Shown one piece after another: positions 53,800 to 62,440 of a stretch of 64,000 bases of DNA. Location: assembly GCF_001748285.1 (NCBI RefSeq), contig NZ_BDGT01000001.1:62001-126000 (forward strand), read 5' to 3'. The notes below the pieces were generated by a model. The model ran no database searches. It had not been told where the DNA came from and saw only the letters and a program-made list of their open reading frames with translations. Each line of letters begins with the position of its first letter. The first letter of the stretch is position 1. The position numbers and the translations under genes are program-made. Source of the stretch: Thermogemmatispora onikobensis. GTDB taxonomy: Bacteria > Chloroflexota > Ktedonobacteria > Ktedonobacterales > Ktedonobacteraceae.

Positions 53800-55314
53800 A
53801 TGGTAGCAGCACGAGAGGCGCATCGGGAGAAGATGCTGGTCGCGCTCTCCTCGGTGGGGGCGGCAGTTGGGCTGACCGCCCTGAAGCTCGTGGCTGGTTT
53901 GCTTAGCGGCAGTCTGGGCATCCTGGCTGAGGCGGCCCACTCTGGTCTGGACCTGGCAGCGGCCCTGATGACCTTTCTGGCCGTGCGGGTCGCTGACCGG
54001 CCCGCCGATGCCACCCATAACTATGGCCATGCCAAGATCGAGAACCTCTCGGCGCTCTTCGAGGCCATCCTGCTGCTGGCCACTGCTCTCTGGATTATCT
54101 ACGAAGCTCTGCGCCGTCTCCTTCTGGGTGAAGGGCATGTTGAGGCAAGCATCCTGGCGCTGCTGGTCATGGCCATCTCGATCGCTGTCGACGTCACTCG
54201 CTCGCGGGCCTTGCTGCGCGTGGCCCGTCGTCTAGGCAGCCAGGCCCTGGAGGCCGATGCTCTCCACTTCAGCACCGATATCTGGAGTTCCGCCATTGTC
54301 ATTGGCGGGCTGCTGGTTCTGCGTCTGGCTGAGATCTGGCATCTGCCAGCCTGGGTCAGACAAGCAGACGCCGTCGCTGCACTCGGCGTCTCCCTGATCG
54401 TGATCTACGTCGCCCTGCGTCTGGCGCGCGAAACAGTCGATGCCTTGCTCGATCGTGCTCCCGAAGAGCTCCTGCAGCGGCTGGAGGCGGCCATCCGGCA
54501 GGTGGAGGGAGTAAGCGAGCTGCGCCGGGTGCGCGTGCGTCGCGCCGGCAACAAAATTTTTGCTGACGTAGTGGTGGCGGCACCGCGCTCTTTCACGTTT
54601 GAGGAGACGCACGCCCTCAGCGAGCGCGTCGAGCAGGCCACCATTGCTGGAGTACATGCTCATGCTCCCCAGGCAGAGGCCGATGTGGTCGTTCACCTGG
54701 AGCCGGTGGCGACCGCCGAGGAGACGGTACGCGAACAGATCCACTACCTGGCCCAGCAGCAGGGGATTCGGGCCCACGATATTCGCGTGCGCGAGGTGGG
54801 GGGCAAGCTGGAAGCAGACTTTGACATCGAAGTGGAAGCCGATATGGACCTGGCCAGCGCGCATGCGGCGGCCACGCGCCTCGAAGAGGCAGTCTTGCGC
54901 GGCAATGCTCAGTTGCAGCGAGTCACCACTCACCTGGAGGCGCCAATCGCGACGATCGAGCGCCGCCAGGACGTCACGAGTGATTACCCTGAGATGGTCC
55001 AGCGCATTCGCCAGCTGGCCGATGCCGTGGCCGGCGCGGGCAGTGCCCATGACATCCATCTCTATCGCTCCTGCCGGGCCGAGGAGCGGGTCGCCGGGAC
55101 AGGGGTGCGCAGGGAAGAGCAGTGGCGGGAAGGAGAAAGGTCGGCGAGCGCGAACGGGCGCGAAGAGGAGCTGGATCTTGTGCTCCATATTACCTGTGCT
55201 CCCGAGATACCGCTGAGCCAGGCCCATCTCAAAGCTGAGGAGGTGCAGCGCGCCCTGCGTCAAGAGTATCCCCGCCTCGGCTCGGTCGCCATCCATACGG
55301 AGCCGCCGGAGTGA
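53800..55314 (+). CDS. Cation diffusion facilitator (CDF) with extended tandem cytoplasmic domains
   Basis: A 504-residue CDF exporter. Six transmembrane helices span about residues 10-210, with the metal site HSGLD (TM2) and HFSTD (TM5) as expected for Zn/Fe/Mn antiporters. After the membrane part, about 290 residues contain two or more ferredoxin-like repeats (VEGVSELRRVRVRRAGNKIF, then GIRAHDIRVREVGGKLE), each with alternating strands and helices. Normal CDFs have one such domain of about 90 residues. A third, diverged segment ends at HTEPPE. AGGA precedes the ATG by 9 nt. The transported metal is not clear. Confidence 0.92.
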   Translation: MVAAREAHREKMLVALSSVGAAVGLTALKLVAGLLSGSLGILAEAAHSGLDLAAALMTFLAVRVADRPADATHNYGHAKIENLSALFEAILLLATALWIIYEALRRLLLGEGHVEASILALLVMAISIAVDVTRSRALLRVARRLGSQALEADALHFSTDIWSSAIVIGGLLVLRLAEIWHLPAWVRQADAVAALGVSLIVIYVALRLARETVDALLDRAPEELLQRLEAAIRQVEGVSELRRVRVRRAGNKIFADVVVAAPRSFTFEETHALSERVEQATIAGVHAHAPQAEADVVVHLEPVATAEETVREQIHYLAQQQGIRAHDIRVREVGGKLEADFDIEVEADMDLASAHAAATRLEEAVLRGNAQLQRVTTHLEAPIATIERRQDVTSDYPEMVQRIRQLADAVAGAGSAHDIHLYRSCRAEERVAGTGVRREEQWREGERSASANGREEELDLVLHITCAPEIPLSQAHLKAEEVQRALRQEYPRLGSVAIHTEPPE

Positions 55315-55388
55315 TCGCCGGATTCCCTCTTCCTTCCAGGCCAGACCGCCACGCTACCGCACTACGCGCCACAAGCAAGCGGAAGAGA

Positions 55389-56093
55389 TCAGTGCTGTTT
55401 GCTGGCACGCAAGGCGTCGATCCGCTGGAGGAGTTCCTCCAGAGAGAGTGCGCTCAAGGTCCCCAATTGCAGATCGGGCGTGGCGTCTTCGGAAAAGGCT
55501 GCCTGGCGTGTGAGCACGCTAGGGACGGCCACGCAGAAGATGCCCGCTCGCCGCGCCGCCCGCACGCCATTGGGCGAATCTTCCAAAGCGATGGCCTCCT
55601 CGGCCCTGACGCCCAGACAGCTCAAGACTGCCAGATAGACCGCTGGGTCCGGTTTGGTTACCTGGACATCGTCGCCACAGCAGATGCACTGGAAACGCGA
55701 CCGCAGACCAAGACGTTCTAAGTGGCCGACAACCCAGCGCCGCGACGAGGAAGAAGCCACACCCAGACGCAGGCCGAGCCGCTGGGCTGCTTCCAGGTAG
55801 TCCAGCACCCCCTCGGCGACTGCCTGCCCCTCTAAGAGCTGGCGACAACGCTCCCGCCGAGCCTGACGCAGTGACTCGCGTTCCTCCAGCGAGAAGGAGC
55901 GGCCCAGGCGACGCTCCAGCTCCCGTAAGGGATCGAAGGGGTTAGAGGTGGGACCAATGCCGATGTAGGGGAGCCAGGCCTCCAGTTCGAAGCGCTGGCC
56001 ATAGCGCTCGTACAGCTCCTGCCAGGCTAAAAACTCCGGCACCTCTGTTTCGAGCATGAGACCGTCGAAGTCGAAAATCAGGGCGGTAATCAT
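55389..56093 (-). CDS. HAD-superfamily hydrolase (beta-phosphoglucomutase/GpmB-like phosphatase)
   Basis: A 234-residue subfamily IA HAD enzyme. The nucleophile motif is IFDFDGLMLETE, motif II VASSSS, motif III KPDP and motif IV LEDSPNGVRAA. The helical cap lies at about 16-85. It probably dephosphorylates a sugar phosphate or similar metabolite; the substrate is unknown. AAGGAGG lies very close to the ATG at 56093. It is the downstream neighbour of the riboflavin transporter genes but separated by about 310 bp. Confidence 0.9.
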   Translation of the reverse strand: MITALIFDFDGLMLETEVPEFLAWQELYERYGQRFELEAWLPYIGIGPTSNPFDPLRELERRLGRSFSLEERESLRQARRERCRQLLEGQAVAEGVLDYLEAAQRLGLRLGVASSSSRRWVVGHLERLGLRSRFQCICCGDDVQVTKPDPAVYLAVLSCLGVRAEEAIALEDSPNGVRAARRAGIFCVAVPSVLTRQAAFSEDATPDLQLGTLSALSLEELLQRIDALRASKQH

Positions 56094-56338
56094 GTCCTCC
56101 TTGGCGGGCAGCGTCCCCGGTCGGACGTGGCTCTGAACAGAGCCAGCCGACGCCTCCGTCCGCATGGGGCCGCAGCCCTCTCACTGGCAAAAATAGGCCG
56201 ACCTGCCGCCCATCTGAGTTGAGCAACGCGGGTCGGGCAAGGCTGCTAGCTCTGCCTTAAGCATACCACATCAAGCGGGCGGCCTGCCTGGCTGATCCCG
56301 ATCCCGATCCGGCGCGTCTTCTCTCCTTCCTGGCCCGG

Positions 56339-56375
56339 AGCGAGGCCCCAGCGCCAAGGGCCCTGGGGCCTCGCT
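56339..56375 (-). terminator. Perfect hairpin downstream of ribY
   Basis: AGCGAGGCCCCAG (56339-56351) and CTGGGGCCTCGCT (56363-56375) are complementary 13-bp arms around an 11-nt loop, about 30 bp after the ribY stop. It has no T-tract on either strand. Confidence 0.5.
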
Positions 56376-56406
56376 TGCCGTGGTCTGAGTCTGACCTGAC
56401 TTGCTG

Positions 56407-57411
56407 CTAGGCTACGAACTGGTTCGTGTAGGCGGCGCTGACATCGGGCACATCAGGGATCAGCTTCAGGGCAGCCAGAAAGGTGGCTGTTGCCTGCCAG
56501 GTGGCAGGATCATTGTAGCCGAGGTGGCCGTTGCCTCGCCAGACGGGAATCGTCGCCTGCAGGACTTCCCTGGCCTTTGCCAGATCCATGCCGGGCACAT
56601 AGCTCTTGCTGAGTTGCAGAGCCTCCTCGGGGTTGGCAATGACCTCGCTTAGTCCCCGCAGGGTCGCCTGCACGAAGGCCCGCACCATTTGCGGCTGCTG
56701 ACGCAAGGTGGTCTGCAAGGTCACGATGCCGTTAGAGATCAGCGGCTGGTAGTCCGAAACCTCAAAGGTGCGCACCGGGAAGCCCTGGCGGCGCAGCTGC
56801 AGTGGCTCATTATTCGAATAGCCCATCACGGCATCGACCTTGTGGCCGAGCAGGGCTGCGACCTGGGTGAAGCCGATGGATTGCAGATGAATGTCGTTGA
56901 CGCTCAGATGCTCGTGGTAGAGCAGCGCCAACAGCCCGACGTAGGTCGCCCCATAGGGACCAGGTACCCCAACGCTGTGGCCTTTCAGGTCCGCCAGCGT
57001 GCGAATCGGCGAATCCACTGGCACGATCAGACAGACCGGATAGCGCTGAAAAATAGTGGCCACGTTGACGGCCTGTACGCCCTTGCTCCGGGCCGTCAGT
57101 TCCTCATCGCCGCTGGCGAAGACGAAGGTGTTGCGTCCCGCCACCATTGAACCGACCAGGTCGGTCACGATCCCATGATTGAAGGTCACGTTCAGTCCTG
57201 CCTGGCTATAGTAGCCCTTGGCTTGGGCGACGTAGAAGGGCGCGAACTGGATGTCTGGGATGTAGCCCAGACCAATGGTGACATCCGTCAGCGTCTTTCC
57301 CCCGTTGGATGTGGGCGTGCCTTGCCCTGCCGACTGGCCGCAGGCGCCGAGCAAGAGGGAACATACAAGCAGGTAACTTATACACAAGAAGAGATGCGTG
57401 ATCTTCCGCAT
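56407..57411 (-). CDS. ribY: Riboflavin ABC transporter substrate-binding lipoprotein RibY
   Basis: A 334-residue NMT1/THI5-type substrate-binding protein. The N-terminal signal peptide ends in the lipobox LLGAC, so the mature protein is a lipoprotein processed by LspA. VTIGLGYIPDIQFAPFYVAQAKGYY is the family start, and FVFASGDEELTARSKGV the ligand-proximal region. THI5-like proteins bind pyrimidines or riboflavin. The FMN riboswitch upstream of its partner permease makes riboflavin the likely substrate, as for RibXY of Chloroflexi. The ATG at 57411 is used; a GTG at 57420 has a better ribosome site. Confidence 0.86.
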   Translation of the reverse strand: MRKITHLFLCISYLLVCSLLLGACGQSAGQGTPTSNGGKTLTDVTIGLGYIPDIQFAPFYVAQAKGYYSQAGLNVTFNHGIVTDLVGSMVAGRNTFVFASGDEELTARSKGVQAVNVATIFQRYPVCLIVPVDSPIRTLADLKGHSVGVPGPYGATYVGLLALLYHEHLSVNDIHLQSIGFTQVAALLGHKVDAVMGYSNNEPLQLRRQGFPVRTFEVSDYQPLISNGIVTLQTTLRQQPQMVRAFVQATLRGLSEVIANPEEALQLSKSYVPGMDLAKAREVLQATIPVWRGNGHLGYNDPATWQATATFLAALKLIPDVPDVSAAYTNQFVA

Positions 57412-57543
57412 AAGGCACACAATTCCCCCATACAGACAACACAACAGAGCTTGCTTGTCTTGAGTGAGCGATAGGGTATAGGAGCGGCACGCTGGCTGGC
57501 CAGCGGCGCCGAGCAGGGTGGTAGGGTGGCCGAAGTGGAGCCT

Positions 57544-58434
57544 TCAATAGACGGCTTCGGCCAATTTGCTCAGCAGCCAGGCAAGACCGTAGTAGACTGC
57601 CGCCAGCGCGGCAAGCAACGCCAGTGTTGCGAACATAAACGGTGTATCGTACTGATGCTGTCCTTGCAAGATCAGGCCCCCTAGCCCTTGATTGCCGCCG
57701 GCAACGAACTCGCCCACGAGGGCGCCGGTGATCGAGAGCGTCAGCCCAGTACGCACCGCTGCCAGGATGGCCGGCAGCGCCAGGGGAAACTCGATGGCGG
57801 TCAGCATTGACCAGCCGGCGGCCCCATCGACGCGCGCTGCGTCCACAATGGAGCGATCGATGGTGCGCACACCCAGTGCTGTCGTGATCACCATAGGAAA
57901 GAGCACTACCAGCATACACAGAATGACTGTCGGAAGCAAGGTATAGCCCAGCCAGAGCACGAGGAAAGGTGCGATGACGATGGCTGGGATGGCCTGACCA
58001 GCGGCCAGGTAGGGCTGGACGGTGGCGGCGATCAGGCGCGACTTGGCCAGGCCATAGCCCAGCGGTAGCCCGATAACGACCGCCAGCAGGAACCCGAGGA
58101 GGCTTTCCTCAACGGTTGCCAGGGCATTGACCTCGAAAAGCCCGGAGCTAAAGCCGTCTAGCAGGCGCTGCCAGACATCGGCAGGAGACGGTAAGAAGAG
58201 CGGATTGATGTGCCAGTAGGCGCTGCCGAGATACCACAGGCTCAGCAGCACAATAGCCACCGACAAGGGGGGCAGCAAGGTCAAGACTGTCGTCCGTCGA
58301 CGGTGGGTCCCGTTGGTCCTGGTGGCCGGGGTGAGTGCGAGGCGCGTTTGCTCCACGGCCTCCTCCGTGTGGTCCTGGCGCGGCAGGTTGAGCGAGAGAT
58401 GCTTTCTGGCTGAGGTAGAAGTGTCGATACCCAT
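57544..58434 (-). CDS. ribX: Riboflavin ABC transporter permease RibX
   Basis: A 296-residue permease of the BPD_transp_1 type with about six transmembrane helices. The EAA-like loop is DAARVDGAAGWSMLTAIEFP. It begins with a short polar cytoplasmic tail. The ATG at 58434 has GAGG 6 nt upstream. It is the first gene behind an FMN riboswitch, followed 132 bp later by ribY. The ATPase partner is not in this stretch and may be encoded elsewhere, as is usual for RibXY. Specificity is inferred from the riboswitch. Confidence 0.87.
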   Translation of the reverse strand: MGIDTSTSARKHLSLNLPRQDHTEEAVEQTRLALTPATRTNGTHRRRTTVLTLLPPLSVAIVLLSLWYLGSAYWHINPLFLPSPADVWQRLLDGFSSGLFEVNALATVEESLLGFLLAVVIGLPLGYGLAKSRLIAATVQPYLAAGQAIPAIVIAPFLVLWLGYTLLPTVILCMLVVLFPMVITTALGVRTIDRSIVDAARVDGAAGWSMLTAIEFPLALPAILAAVRTGLTLSITGALVGEFVAGGNQGLGGLILQGQHQYDTPFMFATLALLAALAAVYYGLAWLLSKLAEAVY

Positions 58435-58683
58435 CATGGCCCTCGGTGATCTGTTCTCATGACAGCGCTGTCGCTGCTCCTGCTTCGCGACGGCGGCAGC
58501 CACGAGCTTGCTCAGTCGCGTCCAGGGAGGCAACAGTCAGGCCGTCAGTTCAACCGACCCGGGGGGCATGTGAGGGAGACGCAGGAAAGCGCTGACGGAG
58601 AGCGCGACCGGCTGGCTGCCCTGCTCCAGGCGCCTGCTGCCGGTAGCAAGCGGAGGATCACTCGTCCGTTTCGCGAGATACCA

Positions 58684-58979
58684 AGCCTTCTCCCATCCGG
58701 ACTGTTACCGTCGGCTTCGGCCTCTCACCGAATCCATCGCTGGGTGCCGTTCACTTACTGGACTGATAGGGGCCTCTCAAGGCTATCCAGTGCATCTGAG
58801 CGAAGGCCGGCCTGGCAGTCGATCGTGACAGCCTGGCCACCCTCAACGGCACGCAGCGAGTCGCGGGCTCGGCAGCTCACACGTGGCTGTGGCATGAGAG
58901 GAAGCGGGTCACGCTGCTGTCATGCTGACGTGTGGCCGCCATACCGCCGGTCGGGAATTGCACCCTGCCCCGAAGGTCT
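58684..58979 (-). promoter_or_regulatory. FMN riboswitch (RFN element)
   Basis: On the minus strand the 5' part reads CCTTCGGGGCAGGGTGCAAT then TCCCGACCGGCGGT. The 3' part reads GGTGAGAGGCCGAAGCCGAC, then GGTAACAGTCCGGATGGGAG and AAGGC. These are the conserved blocks of RFN. A variable arm of roughly 180 nt separates them. No T-run terminator is seen in the 250 nt before ribX, so the control may be at translation or by Rho. It should shut off riboflavin import when FMN is plentiful. Confidence 0.93.
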
Positions 58980-58998
58980 TGTTTTCGTCTTTGTCGAT

Positions 58999-59028
58999 AT
59001 TATGACACAGAACGCAGGAGCGCTGCAA
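58999..59028 (-). promoter_or_regulatory. Promoter of the FMN-riboswitch-ribXY unit
   Basis: CATAAT (58999-59004) is 18 bp from a weak TTGCAG (59023-59028) on the minus strand, about 20 bp before the riboswitch. Confidence 0.45.
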
Positions 59029-59126
59029 GAGGGCGCGTGTGCAAGGCCAGGGAGCAACCAGCGCAACCCGCCTGAAGGGCCGTTCTCTTCTTGGCCACTG
59101 CCAGATGGGCGCTTATGCTGCTGGGC

Positions 59127-59519
59127 CTAGCCTTGGGCGCCGGTCTGTGCCGCCTTCGCCCCACTTTCTTCGAGCAGCACGAGCAGCAGGCCCCCCATCA
59201 GCCCCAGATTCTTGAAAAACTGCGTCTGCTGAGCCTGATGGGTCTGGGGATCACGCTCCTGCCAGAACGGGTGGCCGACGATGGTCGTAGGGACCAACGA
59301 GGCGAGCAGAACGGCGGCGGCCAGACGCGGAAACCAACCCAGAGCGAGGGCACTGCCAGCAACCACCATCGTGGCGCCGTTGAGCACGACGGCACGCTCT
59401 GGCTGAGGAACGCCAAAGCGTGCGACCCGCGCCGGGCGGCCTCCGGGATTAAGAAAGGCGTCTGCTCCCCCTTTGATGAAGATCACTGCCAACAGTGAAC
59501 GTGCCAGTGCTCGGATCAT
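59127..59519 (-). CDS. DoxX family membrane protein
   Basis: A 130-residue protein with four hydrophobic helices, typical of DoxX/DoxD-like proteins (LLAVIFIKGGADAF near the N-terminus; LGLMGGLLLVLLEE near the C-terminus). Members are membrane subunits of oxidoreductase or thiol-quinone systems, but most are uncharacterised. The start at 59519 has GAGGAG about 14 nt upstream. It is divergent from cofE. Confidence 0.85.
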   Translation of the reverse strand: MIRALARSLLAVIFIKGGADAFLNPGGRPARVARFGVPQPERAVVLNGATMVVAGSALALGWFPRLAAAVLLASLVPTTIVGHPFWQERDPQTHQAQQTQFFKNLGLMGGLLLVLLEESGAKAAQTGAQG

Positions 59520-59645
59520 AGGTGTATTTCATCTCCTCTCTCTCGCGCTAGCGTGCGCAGTGGGTGTATGCATGGAGCAAGAGCCAGGGGCTGTCAAGCT
59601 CGCTCGCCCCTCTCTCTTCTTTCATTGTAGTCCGTTGGCTCACGG

Positions 59646-59676
59646 CGCTACCAGTCCAGGCCCTGGACTGGTAGCG
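59646..59676. repeat. Perfect 31-nt palindrome between doxX and cofE
   Basis: CGCTACCAGTCCAGG (59646-59660) and CCTGGACTGGTAGCG (59662-59676) are 15-bp arms with a single central base. It lies between divergently read genes, just upstream of the cofE promoter, so it suits a dimeric repressor or activator site. Confidence 0.6.
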
Positions 59677-59686
59677 GACGGCTCAT

Positions 59687-59716
59687 TTGCAGGAGAGGCG
59701 AGTTGCGAAATATAAT
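59687..59716 (+). promoter_or_regulatory. Promoter of the F420 gene cluster (cofE)
   Basis: Perfect TATAAT (59711-59716), 18-bp spacer, weak TTGCAG (59687-59692). Initiation would be near 59723, giving a leader of only about 12 nt to the cofE start at 59735. Confidence 0.55.
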
Positions 59717-59734
59717 ACTCACCCAGGAGGATGT

Positions 59735-60529
59735 ATGGGCGCGGAACTACGGATCATCCCCATCACAGGTATTGGCGAAATCACCCCAGGGAGTGACCTG
59801 GGGGTTATCATCTCTGCAGCTTTGCAGGCCCAGGGGTTGGCTCTGGCCAACGGCGACATCCTGGTAGTCACCCAAAAAATCGTCTCGAAGGCAGAAGGGC
59901 GACTGGTTTCTCTGGAGGAGGTAATTCCTTCGCCTTTCGCCTTGACGATTGCGCGCGAGACTGGCAAGGACCCCCGCCATGTCGAGGTGATTCTGCAGGA
60001 GACACGCCGGTTGGTGCGCATGGACCGCGGGGTACTGATCTGTGAGACCCATCACGGCTTCATCTGTGCCAATGCCGGGGTGGATGAATCCAATCTTGCT
60101 GATCAGCATCAGGTGAGCCTCTTACCGCGTGATCCCGATCATTCGGCGCACTTGCTGCGGGAGCGCTTGCTCTCGCTGGCGCCTTCTACGGCCCCCCACT
60201 GGTCGCCGAAACACGAGCCGCTAGAGGAGCTGGCGGTCATTATCTCCGACACCTGGGGGCGACCCTGGCGCAATGGCCAGGTCAATATGGCGATCGGTGT
60301 GGCCGGGCTGGCCCCGATCAGGGACTATCGCGGCGAGCCTGATGCCTATGGGCGCGAGCTGCGCGTCAGTGCCATTGCGGTGGCCGATGAGCTGGCGGCG
60401 GCTGCCGAGCTGGTGATGGAGAAGAGCGCTGGCGTTCCCGTTGCGCTGATCCGTGGCTATGCCTTTCTCCCCGCAGAAGACGGGGTCAGACCATTGCTGC
60501 GCGATGCCGCCAGCGATCTGTTTCGTTAG
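59735..60529 (+). CDS. cofE: Coenzyme F420-0:L-glutamate ligase
   Basis: A 264-residue CofE/FbiB-N enzyme that adds glutamate to F420-0 using GTP. IVSKAEGRLVSLEEV (near residue 48), ICANAGVDESN (about 110) and VIISDTWGRPWRNGQVNMAIGVAGL (about 170) are the family's nucleotide and metal motifs. AGGAGG lies 4 nt before the ATG. It is not fused to a nitroreductase, unlike mycobacterial FbiB; a separate nitroreductase gene follows 163 bp later. Confidence 0.95.
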   Translation: MGAELRIIPITGIGEITPGSDLGVIISAALQAQGLALANGDILVVTQKIVSKAEGRLVSLEEVIPSPFALTIARETGKDPRHVEVILQETRRLVRMDRGVLICETHHGFICANAGVDESNLADQHQVSLLPRDPDHSAHLLRERLLSLAPSTAPHWSPKHEPLEELAVIISDTWGRPWRNGQVNMAIGVAGLAPIRDYRGEPDAYGRELRVSAIAVADELAAAAELVMEKSAGVPVALIRGYAFLPAEDGVRPLLRDAASDLFR

Positions 60530-60692
60530 TCATCCGCCGGACCTGGCCGGAAGACCATTGCCAGCTCTGCCAGGCGTGCCTTGCCCCTTGCCCCTGATGG
60601 CGATCAGGCGAGCTGCCTGGAATGGACGGGGTGCCTGCTGTCGGGTCAGGTCGGCCTGATGACACACACAGAGAAGGTAGAGCGAACAAGCC

Positions 60693-61370
60693 GTGACAAC
60701 TGCCTGCGAACGAGCTGTGACTATCTCCCAGCGAGCCGGTGACCTGCTGACGCTGCTGCGCAGCCGACGCAGTGTGCGCGCACTTCAGGAGCGCCCGGTT
60801 CCCGAACCCCTGCTGGAGCAGGTCTTAGAGGCTGCTCGCTGGGCCCCCTCACCGCATGGCCGACAGCCCTGGCGCTTCGTCGTCTTCAGTGGATGGGAGC
60901 GCAAGGAGCGGCTGATTGAGCAGATGAGTGCGGCCTGGGAGGCTCAGCTGCGGCTAGACCAGCAACCAGAGGAGATCATCGCTGTGCGTCTGGAGAAATC
61001 GCGCCAGCGCATCCGGCAGGCCCCGGTCCTGATCCTTCCCTGCCTGTACCTGGAGGATCTGGATCGCTATCCCGATGTCGAGCGTCAAGAGAACGAGCGC
61101 ATCATGGCGATTCAGAGCCTGGGAGCAGCCGTACAAAATATGCTCTTGATGGCCTACGAGCTGGGCCTTGATACGGGCTGGATGTGTGCGCCCCTCTTCT
61201 GCCCCGCGGTCGTCTGCGAGGCTCTCGATCTGGACCGGCGCCTGCAGCCCCAGGCCCTGATTACGCTGGGCTACGCCGCTGCTGACCCCAAACGGCGGCC
61301 TCGTCTGCCCCTGGAGACCCTCGTTATTCGTCTCGATAGTCAGAGTGGGGCCGGGCAGCCAGGACAGTGA
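60693..61370 (+). CDS. Nitroreductase-family flavoprotein, candidate dehydro-F420-0 reductase
   Basis: A 225-residue FMN-dependent nitroreductase fold protein. LLRSRRSVRALQERPVPE (N-terminal FMN phosphate loop), AARWAPSPHGRQPWRFVV and AAVQNMLLMAYELGLDTGWM are conserved. It lies between cofE and cofD. In mycobacteria the homologous domain is the C-terminal half of FbiB and reduces dehydro-F420-0, and stand-alone forms occur in other bacteria. So this is the likely job, inferred from context. Translation probably starts at GTG 60693; a GTG at 60717 is possible. Confidence 0.85.
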   Translation: MTTACERAVTISQRAGDLLTLLRSRRSVRALQERPVPEPLLEQVLEAARWAPSPHGRQPWRFVVFSGWERKERLIEQMSAAWEAQLRLDQQPEEIIAVRLEKSRQRIRQAPVLILPCLYLEDLDRYPDVERQENERIMAIQSLGAAVQNMLLMAYELGLDTGWMCAPLFCPAVVCEALDLDRRLQPQALITLGYAAADPKRRPRLPLETLVIRLDSQSGAGQPGQ

Positions 61371-61473
61371 GCAGAGCGAGGGGCGTAGAGATAAGCGGGC
61401 AGCCCGTGCTGCAGCTCGATTTCGAACCAGCCAGAGCCAGAGCAAGAGAAGAGAAGGGAGCAGCAAGAGAGCC

Positions 61474-62406
61474 ATGATCGTTGTGCTCGCTGGCGGCGTT
61501 GGGGGAGCGCGCTTTCTCCAGGGCGTCGTCCAGGTGGTCCCGCCTGCAGAGGTGACCGCCATCGTCAACACGGGCGATGATCGCGAGTTCTACGGATTGC
61601 ATGTCTCGCCCGACATTGACATCGTGATCTATACGTTGGCCGGCATCGTTGACGAGCGCCACGGCTGGGGCATCCGAGATGACACCTATCATGTCATGCA
61701 GCAGCTCACCCGCTATGGTCACGAGGACTGGTTTCTGCTGGGGGATCGTGATCTGGCGACGCACATCCATCGTAGCCAGCGTCTGCGCCAGGGACAGACG
61801 CCCAGTGAGGTGACCGACGAGCTGCGTCGCCTCTTTGGGCTGACGCTGCGTATTCTTCCCATGAGCGATGACCCAGTGGCGACGCATATTCAGACCCCCG
61901 TCGGCCTGTTGCACTTCCAAGAATATATGGTGAAGCGCCGCTGTCAGGACGAGGTGCAGGGCGTCGTCTTTGTGGGCGTTGAGCAGGCCCGGCCAGCTCC
62001 TGGTGTTCTCGAGGCCCTGCGTCAGGCCGAGGCCGTGCTGCTTGCCCCGAGCAATCCCATCGTCAGCATCGGAAGCATCCTGGCCCTGCCCGGCGTGCGC
62101 GAAGCATTGCAGGCAACCTCTGCCACGGTGGCCGCCGTCAGCCCCATCGTGGGAGGCTCCCCGCTCAAGGGGCCAGCGGACAAGCTGATGCGCGGTCTCG
62201 GCTACGAGGTCTCTGCCCTGGGCGTGGCCCGCTGCTACGCTGACTTTCTGGATGTCATGGTCATTGATCAGCAGGACGCGGCCCTGGCCCCGGCCATCGA
62301 GGCCCTGGGCCCGCACGTGCTGGTCACCGATACGATTATGCGTGACCAGGAGGCCAAAGCCCGCCTGGCGCGCGAGGTGCTGCAGAGCTGTGCACGCGCT
62401 GTCTAG
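61474..62406 (+). CDS. cofD: 2-phospho-L-lactate (phosphoenolpyruvyl) transferase CofD/FbiA
   Basis: A 310-residue CofD enzyme that joins the phospho-acid from the CofC product to Fo. VVLAGGVGGARFLQGV (N-terminal Rossmann loop), IVNTGDDREFYGLHVSPD, and NPIVSIGSIL are family signatures. GGGAG lies before the ATG at 61474, with an AAGAGAG closer. In bacteria the donor is usually phosphoenolpyruvate-derived, in methanogens phospholactate-derived. The next gene is cofC. Confidence 0.95.
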   Translation: MIVVLAGGVGGARFLQGVVQVVPPAEVTAIVNTGDDREFYGLHVSPDIDIVIYTLAGIVDERHGWGIRDDTYHVMQQLTRYGHEDWFLLGDRDLATHIHRSQRLRQGQTPSEVTDELRRLFGLTLRILPMSDDPVATHIQTPVGLLHFQEYMVKRRCQDEVQGVVFVGVEQARPAPGVLEALRQAEAVLLAPSNPIVSIGSILALPGVREALQATSATVAAVSPIVGGSPLKGPADKLMRGLGYEVSALGVARCYADFLDVMVIDQQDAALAPAIEALGPHVLVTDTIMRDQEAKARLAREVLQSCARAV

Positions 62407-62440
62407 TCCGAGAACCAGCTGTTCGGGAGTGGCGACTACT

